28,896 nucleotides of DNA from DATAMF01 sp964472565. GTDB lineage: Bacteria > Chloroflexota > Anaerolineae > Aggregatilineales > Aggregatilineaceae. Position numbers and translations under genes: made by a program. Below the pieces are notes generated by a model that worked only from the letters and a program-made list of their open reading frames with translations, ran no database searches and was not told the origin of the DNA. How positions within the stretch are numbered: the stretch's first letter is position 1; each line of letters begins with the position of its first letter. Below are positions 7,777 to 14,964 of the stretch, piece by piece. The stretch covers positions 1 through 28,896 of the forward strand of contig CAYYNB010000069.1 of NCBI GenBank assembly GCA_964472565.1. Direction: 5' to 3'.

Positions 7777-8784
7777 ATGGATTCTGCCGTTATTTCGACG
7801 CGACTGATGCCCGCTCGCACTGTAGAAGTGATTGATCGCGCGTTCCGCGTCTACCGTGAAAACTTTATCACCTTTGCCGGGACATCCGCACTGGTCAGCG
7901 TGCCACTTACCATGATCCGAATCGGGATTCAGCGGTCATTCAAGATCAGCAGCGAGGCCCCAACCTGGTATGCTTTTTCCGAGACTCTCAACCGCGTCAT
8001 GTTGGTTTTTATGGTACTGGTCCTGGGTTATGTGATCCAGATTATTGTGGTGAACGGCCTGATCACGTATATCTCGTCCGAAAACTATCTGGGGCGCAAC
8101 CCGACCATTCTTCGCGCCTTTCTCGACTCACGGCGGCGGTTGGGTGCATTAACGTTAGCTTTTCTGCTCCTCACAATTCTCTTCTTCATGCTGCTGGTAG
8201 CGGTATCTTTTGCCGGGGCGCTCTGTTTCCCCTTGTTTTTCACCATGCCGGTTCTCTTTTATATCGGCCTGTCCCTTTACTTTTTTATCGTTCCGGTGAT
8301 CATGCTCGAACGTGTCCCCATCAGTAAGGGGATTCACCGCGCGCTGCATTTAGGCAAGGCCCGTTTTTGGCCGCTGTCCGGTTTTGTGTTGTCCATGCTG
8401 ATCATCAGCGGCTTCATGCAGTTAGCCGCCAATTCGATTACCAGTTTTTTGTTCTCAGCCTCTGGTGACATAACCACCACCGTGACCGCCGTGCTTCAGA
8501 TGATCTTTTCGATCTTCACCATGCCCGTTTTGCCCATTGGCTTGACTCTTATGTACTATGACACGCGGGTCCGCTTGGAAGGGCTGGACCTGCTCATGTT
8601 GACGTGGAACAGTCCCGACCCACACCCCCGCGATTTTTATTCACCATCGCCGCGTGGTTGGCTGTTGAACCGCCGTGATTTTCTCAACATCCTGCTGATC
8701 ATCCTGATGGCGGTTTTGCTTTTTTGTGGGTTAGCTGCCTTAGGCAGCGTATTTCTTAATCTTGTTTTAGGCGGTTATGACTGA
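7777..8784 (+). CDS. Polytopic membrane protein of the MoxR-DUF58 operon
   Basis: A 335-residue integral membrane protein with about six hydrophobic segments, clearest at ~74-98, 123-180, 200-222, 236-260 and 303-332. The N-terminal amphipathic stretch (VIDRAFRVYRENF) followed by a membrane helix, and the YYDTRVRLEGLDL motif at 260-272, are typical of a family often annotated as glycerophosphoryl diester phosphodiesterase membrane-domain proteins. I see no phosphodiesterase catalytic domain. It is the first gene of a five-gene run; its stop overlaps the next start by one base (TGATG). A ribosome site GAAGAGG lies about 7 bases upstream of the ATG. It may anchor or assist the MoxR/DUF58 machinery at the membrane, by inference from context only. 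Confidence 0.8.
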   Translation: MDSAVISTRLMPARTVEVIDRAFRVYRENFITFAGTSALVSVPLTMIRIGIQRSFKISSEAPTWYAFSETLNRVMLVFMVLVLGYVIQIIVVNGLITYISSENYLGRNPTILRAFLDSRRRLGALTLAFLLLTILFFMLLVAVSFAGALCFPLFFTMPVLFYIGLSLYFFIVPVIMLERVPISKGIHRALHLGKARFWPLSGFVLSMLIISGFMQLAANSITSFLFSASGDITTTVTAVLQMIFSIFTMPVLPIGLTLMYYDTRVRLEGLDLLMLTWNSPDPHPRDFYSPSPRGWLLNRRDFLNILLIILMAVLLFCGLAALGSVFLNLVLGGYD

Positions 8785-9704
8785 TGCGTTATATAGCATC
8801 GCTTCTGCTCGTTCTGGTGTATGTGGTGTATGGTGTGTGTATTGCGCCGCCGCCTATTTCGGCATCCAACGCTTGGCGTACCCTCGACGAGAACACCTAT
8901 TGGCTTCAAATGCAGCAGACCAATGCCATTCTCAAGAGTGTTATTGCGGGCAGCAGTCCTGATGCCGCTGCCCAACAAATTGATGTCTTGTGGCGGAACG
9001 TGGACGAGGTGCAGTTACAGGATGGCACGCTGATCCAGATTGATACCGCCTGGCTCTGGGCGAGTACACCGCTGACCCTGAATACGGCTGTTACCTTGCA
9101 GGCCCGCGTTCAGGCGCTGCTCGATTATCAGGCGGCGCACGGCGGCTTGCCCTCCGGCATGTTATCCAATCTCGATGACGTGCTGGACGATGACCGCTTT
9201 GATTACGGCGTCAAGCATAAGCCTCGCGAAACTGCGCCGGTTCAGCGTGATACACCCGATGTGAGGCCGTCTTCTGGCCTCAGCCGGACGATTCTGATTA
9301 TCGTCGCCGTATTGGTTGCCATTGGCGCGCTGGTGTATGTCTTGCGCAGTCTGAACATCCAGCCCGCCAAAGTCACCGAAACCGCCGAGGACATCCCCGC
9401 GACATCCAAGGCCGCCGATCAACGCGCCGCCGAATCGCGTGCCAGTGCGGACTATCGCGCTGCGATCCGTTATCTCTATCTGTCCAGTCTGCTTTCGCTG
9501 CACGAGCGCGGCATCATCCACTTTGATCCCGCGTTGACGAATGTCGAACATTTACAGCAGGTGATGCAGCGCCCCCCGGTGTACGATCTGCTGCGCTGGG
9601 TGGTGAATGTGTTTGACCGGGTGTGGTACGGTTTTGTGCCTGTGGATGAAACAATGGTGGATCAGTTCCGTGACCATGTGGAGCAGTTGAAGCTGCTGTC
9701 ATGA
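8784..9704 (+). CDS. DUF4129 domain-containing membrane protein
   Basis: A 306-residue protein: an N-terminal signal or anchor (residues 1-20), an extracytoplasmic region to ~165, one membrane helix at ~168-190 (TILIIVAVLVAIGALVYVL), a short linker and a C-terminal DUF4129 domain at ~222-303. The last carries the recognisable YRAAIRYLYLSSLLSLHERGI stretch and the WYGFVPVDETMVDQF ending. DUF4129 proteins often sit at the end of transglutaminase-like proteins or in MoxR/DUF58 clusters; their biochemical role is unknown to me. Translation is probably coupled to both neighbours: the start overlaps the previous stop by one base, and its own stop overlaps the next start as ATGA. Confidence 0.85.
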   Translation: MRYIASLLLVLVYVVYGVCIAPPPISASNAWRTLDENTYWLQMQQTNAILKSVIAGSSPDAAAQQIDVLWRNVDEVQLQDGTLIQIDTAWLWASTPLTLNTAVTLQARVQALLDYQAAHGGLPSGMLSNLDDVLDDDRFDYGVKHKPRETAPVQRDTPDVRPSSGLSRTILIIVAVLVAIGALVYVLRSLNIQPAKVTETAEDIPATSKAADQRAAESRASADYRAAIRYLYLSSLLSLHERGIIHFDPALTNVEHLQQVMQRPPVYDLLRWVVNVFDRVWYGFVPVDETMVDQFRDHVEQLKLLS

Positions 9705-10837
9705 CCAAAACGAGTGATGTCCGTCTGCTGGTAGTGGGTTTGATCGGGCTGGCGCTGCTCGGTTTGTTGGTTGCCAACCAGATTCCCACGGTTCCGCTGC
9801 GTCCGGCTAGTGTGCGCAATGATGAGCGCGACGGTGTGATGGTGCTCCATCGCTGGTTAGACGAAAGCGGTTACGAGGTGCGCGAACTCGTCTCCGATTC
9901 GATTCAACCCGGTGAACTGGATGCTATTTTTATCTTCGAACCGGACACATATTATACGCCGGAAGAAGCGCAGCGGGTGCAGCGTTGGGTGCAGCAGGGC
10001 CATACCCTGATCGTCGCCGGAACCTCATCCTATTTCCTCGGCAGCGTCTTAGCGCCCTATGACATCACGGTATCCTATCTCCAACTCTACGATACCCAGG
10101 TTGCCTTGACCGCGCCGACTCTGATCCAGCCGCCCGTTGCCTCGCTGCATCTCAAATCGATCTCCTATCTTCGTTTCACCCGTACGGATGTGGTGATCCA
10201 TATAGCGCTAGAGGGATCGCCGGTTTTGATCTCTTTCCCCGAAGGGCGGGGCACCGTTTGGGTCATGTCCAGCGTTTATCCCTTTACCAACCTGGGCCTT
10301 CAGGAAGACGGCAGCCCGCAGTTAGTCATGAATCTGCTGCAAACCGTCCCGCGTGACGGCAAGATCGGCTTTGACGAGGCGCTGCACGGCCAGGAACCCC
10401 AGCCCGAAAGTTTGACGCTCTGGTTTCTGACCACGGTGCCCGGCCTGGGAATTTTTTCCGCTTTTGTGTTGGTGCTGGTTTTCCTGGTTTTGCGCGGGCG
10501 TCGTTTCGGCCAGCCTATGCCCCTGCCGGATGCTCGACTGCGCCGCGAACCCGTTGAATTTATCCGTGCGATAGCCCATCTGCTGCGGCGTTCCGGTCAG
10601 CGCGAATACACCCTTCAGCACTACCGGACTCAGTTTGGCCGCTGGTTATCGTCGCGTTATGGGGTGGATCTGCGCCGCGCTGATCTTGCTCAGTTGGTTG
10701 CGCAGCACGACCCTACAGTAGATGCCGGCGAATTACAGGCCCTGCTCGATGCCATTTCGCCAACCCAGCAGATCACCGAGCAGGAATTAGTGTCGATTGT
10801 CAAGCGTATGGATGACTGGATAAGGAATCACTCTTGA
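9701..10837 (+). CDS. DUF4350 domain-containing membrane protein
   Basis: A 378-residue protein with an N-terminal membrane helix (residues 8-25), an external DUF4350-like domain at ~40-230 (HRWLDESGYEV, AIFIFEPDTYYTPEEAQ, a GRGTVWVMSS strand), a second helix at ~243-265 and a cytoplasmic tail with the conserved RREPVEFIRAIAHLLRRSGQ segment at 281-300. The external part resembles a class I glutamine-amidotransferase-like fold used for binding rather than catalysis in this family; that is background knowledge, not visible here. It overlaps the upstream stop by 4 bases (ATGA) and the downstream MoxR start by 4 bases (TTGA), so the genes are tightly coupled. Confidence 0.85.
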   Translation: MTKTSDVRLLVVGLIGLALLGLLVANQIPTVPLRPASVRNDERDGVMVLHRWLDESGYEVRELVSDSIQPGELDAIFIFEPDTYYTPEEAQRVQRWVQQGHTLIVAGTSSYFLGSVLAPYDITVSYLQLYDTQVALTAPTLIQPPVASLHLKSISYLRFTRTDVVIHIALEGSPVLISFPEGRGTVWVMSSVYPFTNLGLQEDGSPQLVMNLLQTVPRDGKIGFDEALHGQEPQPESLTLWFLTTVPGLGIFSAFVLVLVFLVLRGRRFGQPMPLPDARLRREPVEFIRAIAHLLRRSGQREYTLQHYRTQFGRWLSSRYGVDLRRADLAQLVAQHDPTVDAGELQALLDAISPTQQITEQELVSIVKRMDDWIRNHS

Positions 10838-11793
10838 GCGCACAACAAGCTTTACAACAACTGGCTGACCAGATGCGCGCCCAGACCGCCCAGGTGATCG
10901 TGGGGCAGGATGAAGCGGTGGACCTGCTGCTCATCGCCCTGTTGACCGGCGGTCATGTGCTGCTGGAAGGCGTTCCGGGCACGGCGAAAACGCTGCTGGC
11001 GCGGACGCTTGCCCAATTGATCGATGCGGAATTTGGCCGCATCCAGTTTACAGCGGACCTCATGCCCTCCGATGTCGTCGGTACCCAGGTTTACGATCTG
11101 CAAACCAGCCGCTTTAATCTCAAACCCGGCCCTATCTTCACTCAGATTCTGCTGGCCGACGAAATCAACCGTGCCCCCGCCAAAACGCAGGCCGCGCTGC
11201 TCGAAGCAATGGAAGAGCGTCAGGTGACGATTGAAGGCAACACGCAGGTTCTGCCGGAACCGTTTATGGTTCTCGCCACACAGAATCCGGTGGAAATGGA
11301 TGGCACTTATCCGCTCCCCGAAGCCCAGCTTGACCGCTTCCTGTTTAAGGTCAAAATCACTTATCTGCCCCTCGCGCAGGAAGTCGAAGTGCTGCGCCGT
11401 TATCATACCGGGTTCGATGCGCATAATCTCGCGGCTGTCGGGCTTAAGCCGCTGTTCCAGCCGCGCCACATTCCCCAGATTCGTGAAGCGATCCGCGCTG
11501 TGCAGGTGGAAGATGGCATTCTGAATTACATCGCCGCCATCACGAATGCCACTCGCTCCCACCCCGATCTCGCGTTGGGAGCCAGCACCCGCGCCAGTGT
11601 CGCGCTGCTGTTGGCCTCCAAGACCCGCGCCGCGCTCTTTGGCCGTGATTTTGTTGTCCCCGACGATGTCAAAGCCCTTGTGCCGCCGACTCTGCGCCAC
11701 CGGGTCTATTTGCGTCCCGAAGCCGAAATCGAAGGGCTGGACCCCGACACGGTTTTCCAACGCCTGCTTCATCAGATTGAGGTGCCGCGTTAA
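10834..11793 (+). CDS. MoxR-family AAA+ ATPase
   Basis: A 319-residue AAA+ ATPase. Walker A is GVPGTAKT (46-53), Walker B ILLADE (105-110) is followed by INRAPAKTQAALLEAMEE, and sensor 1 is ATQNP with N151; the length is typical. MoxR ATPases act as chaperones that mature or activate partner proteins, commonly a von Willebrand-type or DUF58 protein encoded next to them, as here. The start is TTG at 10834, supported by AAGGA at 10822-10826 with a 7-base spacing and by the TTGA overlap with the upstream stop; no better ATG exists nearby. DUF58 follows after 2 bases. Confidence 0.95.
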   Translation: MSAQQALQQLADQMRAQTAQVIVGQDEAVDLLLIALLTGGHVLLEGVPGTAKTLLARTLAQLIDAEFGRIQFTADLMPSDVVGTQVYDLQTSRFNLKPGPIFTQILLADEINRAPAKTQAALLEAMEERQVTIEGNTQVLPEPFMVLATQNPVEMDGTYPLPEAQLDRFLFKVKITYLPLAQEVEVLRRYHTGFDAHNLAAVGLKPLFQPRHIPQIREAIRAVQVEDGILNYIAAITNATRSHPDLALGASTRASVALLLASKTRAALFGRDFVVPDDVKALVPPTLRHRVYLRPEAEIEGLDPDTVFQRLLHQIEVPR

Positions 11794-11795
11794 CC

Positions 11796-13133
11796 GTGCT
11801 GACTCCGCGTTTTCTCGCCCTGGCGTTGCTCGCCCCGATTCTGATGCTGCTTGGCACGTGGCTTCCCTTTCTCGTGCCCGTAGCGGTCTTGCTCGCGTTC
11901 GGATTGGCGCTGCTGCTGGTTTACGATTGGCGTGCGGCGGGCAAAGTTGCCCAGTTTCGGGTGCATCGCCATTTTGAGCCAAAATTATCGCTTGGAGCCT
12001 TGAACCGGGTTACGCTTGCTGTTCATTCCGCCGCGCCGCATCCGGTCCAGCTTTTCATCCGTGACGAGCCGCCTTTGTTGTTTGTTGGCGCTGAGACTGC
12101 TTATCTGGAAAAAACACTCCAGCCGGGCGAATCTGCCGAATTATCCTACCAACTGCGCCCCCTCAAACGCGGCGATTATTCCTTTGGGAATCTCAACCTG
12201 CGCTGGACCAGCCCGCTGCATTTTGTCATCCGCCAGGGCATTCTTCCCGCTGCCGCGCCGGTCAAGGTCTACCCGAATCTCTACGAAATCCGCAAGTTCG
12301 ATCTGTTGGCCCGCCGCGATCAGCTTTCCGAGATCGGCCTGCACAATGTGCGGCTGCGTGGTGAAGGCACAGCGTTTGAGAGCCTGCGCGATTACACGCC
12401 CGATGATCCCTATCGCATCATCAACTGGAAAGCCACCGCCCGCCGCGCCAGACCGATCAGCATGGATTTTGAGCCGGAGCGCAGCCAGCGCGTGATGATC
12501 GTGCTTGATGTAGGCCGTATGATGCGCAGCCCGATCCGCGTTCACGATCCGGGCGGCACCACCTGGGATATGTCGAAAGTCGATTGTGTGATCAACAGCG
12601 TGCTGCTGTTCAGCTATGTGGCGAATCTCAAAGGCGATCAGGTCGGCCTGTTGGTATTTGCCGATCAGGTTTTGCATTACATCGCTCCCCACACCGGGCG
12701 CGCCCAGTTCCAGAAGCTGCTCGATACCATGTACGCGCTCGAAAGCCAGCCTGCCGAAGCCGACTATGGCCGTGCCCTGAACTATCTCCGCGCCTACAGC
12801 AGCAAGCGTTCCCTGATGGTCCTGTTTACCGATCTCAGCGGGGCGCGCGCCTCCGAATCGCTTATGAAATATCTGCCCCGCCTCCGTCCCCATCACCTGC
12901 CCATGATCGTCACCATCCGCGATCCTGCCCTTGACCACGAAGCCCACCAGACTCCCGATACATCCGAAGCGGTTTATCGCCGCGCAGTGGCCGAGCAAAT
13001 GATTTTGGAGCGTCGGCTGTTGTTGGATCAGTTGCAGCATCGCGGCGTGTTGACTCTGGACGTGGACGCCGAACACCTGACGATGGCCGTTGTGAATCGT
13101 TATCTGGAACTAAAGGCGCGGCATCTCACATGA
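11796..13133 (+). CDS. DUF58 domain-containing protein (MoxR partner)
   Basis: A 445-residue protein: two hydrophobic segments at ~8-43, a beta-rich region and the DUF58 core around 190-240 with LRGEGTAFESLRDYTPDD and YRIINWKATARRARP, the family hallmark. A von Willebrand-like beta strand follows (VMIVLDVGRMM), but the metal-site serines of a classical MIDAS are absent (D-V-G-R-M), and a later strand reads LMVLFTDLSG. DUF58 proteins are the expected clients or partners of the adjacent MoxR ATPase. The start is GTG at 11796, 2 bases after the MoxR stop, with GAGGTG about 11 bases upstream. It ends 2 bp from the convergent RDD gene, with no terminator visible between them. Confidence 0.92.
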   Translation: MLTPRFLALALLAPILMLLGTWLPFLVPVAVLLAFGLALLLVYDWRAAGKVAQFRVHRHFEPKLSLGALNRVTLAVHSAAPHPVQLFIRDEPPLLFVGAETAYLEKTLQPGESAELSYQLRPLKRGDYSFGNLNLRWTSPLHFVIRQGILPAAAPVKVYPNLYEIRKFDLLARRDQLSEIGLHNVRLRGEGTAFESLRDYTPDDPYRIINWKATARRARPISMDFEPERSQRVMIVLDVGRMMRSPIRVHDPGGTTWDMSKVDCVINSVLLFSYVANLKGDQVGLLVFADQVLHYIAPHTGRAQFQKLLDTMYALESQPAEADYGRALNYLRAYSSKRSLMVLFTDLSGARASESLMKYLPRLRPHHLPMIVTIRDPALDHEAHQTPDTSEAVYRRAVAEQMILERRLLLDQLQHRGVLTLDVDAEHLTMAVVNRYLELKARHLT

Positions 13134-13135
13134 AT

Positions 13136-13942
13136 TTAGAACGGCTGAAACCAGGGCAAATCGGCGCTTTGCTCATGTCGCTCAAACGCCAGCGCGACCT
13201 GTTCCACGAATTCTTCGGCGGCATACGGCGACGCCAGCATGATCAACTGTGCGACGCCCATCCGTTCCGCGATCCGCTGCGCCAGCGGCACCACCACATA
13301 TTCCCGCTGTTCGATGTGGGCGCGCCGCTGCAAATAATCCACTGCGACTTGTCGATCCGCTGCGGTCAGCTTGGCGGTATCAATATAGACGGGCAGCGCT
13401 CCCCCCGTGTTGACGAAATAGTACACTACGGCCTGGTGCTCTTTCAGGTTTTTGAGCGTGATCACGGGCCGTTCATGAATCACCAGCGTTCGCCCCGCCA
13501 TATCGCCCAGCCGCTGCGTGTGTTTGCTCATGAACAACCCGACCAGCCCGAATCCATAAAACATCGGCAGAAAATCGAAGATGCGCACGAAGTTTCGAAT
13601 CAGCAAACCGCTGGTGGTGGCGGGCAGTCCGTTATCCTGCACCACGCGGATTTTGACGTAGCGTTTGCCCGGTGTTTGCCCGTTCAGCAGAAATTCAAAT
13701 GCCAGGTGATAAAACATAAAAATGAAAAACAGCACCAGCAGCCAGATCACCAGGGCGGTTGTCCCGCTGTCTACCCCGCCTGCCGCTTGGGCGAACAAAC
13801 ACGAAAAAGTGGACATCATCACAAAAATGATCAAATAATCGATCATCGCCGCCACACAGCGGCTCCCGAATCCGGCAATTTCCGCTTCGAGCGCCACATT
13901 TTCCGGCGTATCAATCTCTATTACATCGTTGTAGTGGTTCAA
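13136..13942 (-). CDS. RDD-family membrane protein
   Basis: A 268-residue protein. Residues ~20-155 are an RDD domain: the opening GFGSRCVAAMIDYLIIF helix, a second hydrophobic pair near 63-90, NGQTPGKRYVKIRVV, then LIRNFVRIFDFLPMFYGFG and a QRLGDMAGRTLVI ending. The C-terminal ~110 residues are soluble and charged. RDD proteins are membrane proteins of uncertain function, sometimes linked to ion transport, and commonly lie next to SpoIIM/MoxR/DUF58 genes. Here the gene is inverted relative to that cluster. The start is TTG at 13942 with AGGGA about 9 bases before it; no in-frame ATG would keep the domain intact. Confidence 0.88.
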   Translation of the reverse strand: MNHYNDVIEIDTPENVALEAEIAGFGSRCVAAMIDYLIIFVMMSTFSCLFAQAAGGVDSGTTALVIWLLVLFFIFMFYHLAFEFLLNGQTPGKRYVKIRVVQDNGLPATTSGLLIRNFVRIFDFLPMFYGFGLVGLFMSKHTQRLGDMAGRTLVIHERPVITLKNLKEHQAVVYYFVNTGGALPVYIDTAKLTAADRQVAVDYLQRRAHIEQREYVVVPLAQRIAERMGVAQLIMLASPYAAEEFVEQVALAFERHEQSADLPWFQPF

Positions 13943-13962
13943 ATTTTTTCCCTGAAGGCATA
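13943..13962. promoter_or_regulatory. 20-bp divergent gap carrying both ribosome sites
   Basis: Only 20 bases separate the TTG start of the RDD gene from the ATG of the SpoIIM gene. The sequence holds AGGGA (minus strand) and GAAGG (13954-13958, plus strand, 4 bases from the ATG). There is no room for promoters, so each gene's promoter must lie inside the other's coding region, or the SpoIIM gene is read through from upstream. Confidence 0.6.
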
Positions 13963-14955
13963 ATGAACACTCATCATTTTATCAGACTTCGCCAAAATGA
14001 CTGGGAACGCCTGCAAACCCTGCTCAACCAGCACCGGGGCCGCCGTCCGCTAACCGCTGCCGAGGTGCGCGAACTCGGTGTGCTCTACCGCGCTGTGACC
14101 TCCGATCTTGCCCAGGCTCGCCGCGATTATCCCGGCGAGCGTGTGACGACCTATCTGAATCACTTGCTGACCCAGGCGCACAGCTATTTATACCAGTCCG
14201 ATGTGAGCAATTATCGCCAGGCGCTCCGTTATTTCACCCGTGTGATCCCGCAGACCTACCGCCGCACTGGGCTGTTTACCCTGACCGCCTGTTTGTTGTT
14301 TTTTATCCCCGCCCTGATCGGTTATATCTACGCCTACACCGATCCGAATCTGGCCGAACCGCTTGGTTTGCAGGAAGTCCGCGAGACGCTGGAGAATGAG
14401 TCGATTTGGACCAACATCCCCGTTGAGGATCGTCCGTATGCCTCCGCCTTTATTATGACCAATAACATCCGGGTGGCGATTCTGGCCTTTGGTGGGGGTG
14501 TGGCGCTGGGCCTTTTTGCGGTCTACCTGCTGGCGATGAACGGCTTGCATGTGGGCGCGGTCCTGGGGTTAGCCTCGCATTACGGTTTTGGCGATACCCT
14601 GCTCGATTTTATGATTGGGCATGGCGTGATCGAGTTGAGTGTGATATTTATGGCAGGTGGGGCAGGGCTGCAAATGGGTTGGGCGTTGATGAACCCCGGC
14701 CCCTATTCGCGCCGTGATGCGCTCGGTTTGGCGGCGCAGCGCGCGGTCTCGCTCATTGTGATTTCGATTCCCTTGCTGGTGATCGCCGGATTAATCGAAG
14801 GTTTTATTTCCCCCTCAGATACACCTTCTACAGTGAAGGTTCTGGTGGGCCTCGGCAGCGGAGCGCTCATGTACGCCTATCTCCTGCTGGCAGGCCGTGG
14901 GGGTGTCAGATTCGTTTCGGTACAATCACGAGTAATGGATGTTGTAAACAGATAG
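13963..14955 (+). CDS. SpoIIM-like (stage II sporulation protein M family) membrane protein
   Basis: A 330-residue protein of the SpoIIM family. A soluble N-terminal helical part (1-100) includes DWERLQTLLNQHRG and LGVLYRAVTSDLAQARRDYP; membrane helices follow at ~103-124, 170-190, 196-208, 216-240, 263-281 and 292-312. MTNNIRVAILAFGGG (165-179) and the HGVIELSVIFMAGGAG block (220-235) are family hallmarks. In spore formers SpoIIM belongs to the engulfment machinery, but relatives in non-sporulating bacteria accompany RDD and MoxR/DUF58 genes and have no known role; no sporulation gene is seen here. The ATG lies 20 bp from the divergent RDD start, and the helicase start follows 9 bp after the stop. 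Confidence 0.88.
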   Translation: MNTHHFIRLRQNDWERLQTLLNQHRGRRPLTAAEVRELGVLYRAVTSDLAQARRDYPGERVTTYLNHLLTQAHSYLYQSDVSNYRQALRYFTRVIPQTYRRTGLFTLTACLLFFIPALIGYIYAYTDPNLAEPLGLQEVRETLENESIWTNIPVEDRPYASAFIMTNNIRVAILAFGGGVALGLFAVYLLAMNGLHVGAVLGLASHYGFGDTLLDFMIGHGVIELSVIFMAGGAGLQMGWALMNPGPYSRRDALGLAAQRAVSLIVISIPLLVIAGLIEGFISPSDTPSTVKVLVGLGSGALMYAYLLLAGRGGVRFVSVQSRVMDVVNR

Positions 14956-14964
14956 TTGGAGCTT

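Noticed and set aside
13130..13963. Plus-strand open frame (277 codons) across the RDD gene, which would make the operon collinear
   Set aside because: The minus-strand reading gives a complete RDD domain with membrane helices; the plus reading is Arg/His/Gln-rich and unrecognisable.
13963..14955. Evidence of sporulation
   Set aside because: The SpoIIM family is widespread in non-sporulating bacteria next to RDD/MoxR genes, and no other sporulation gene is seen.
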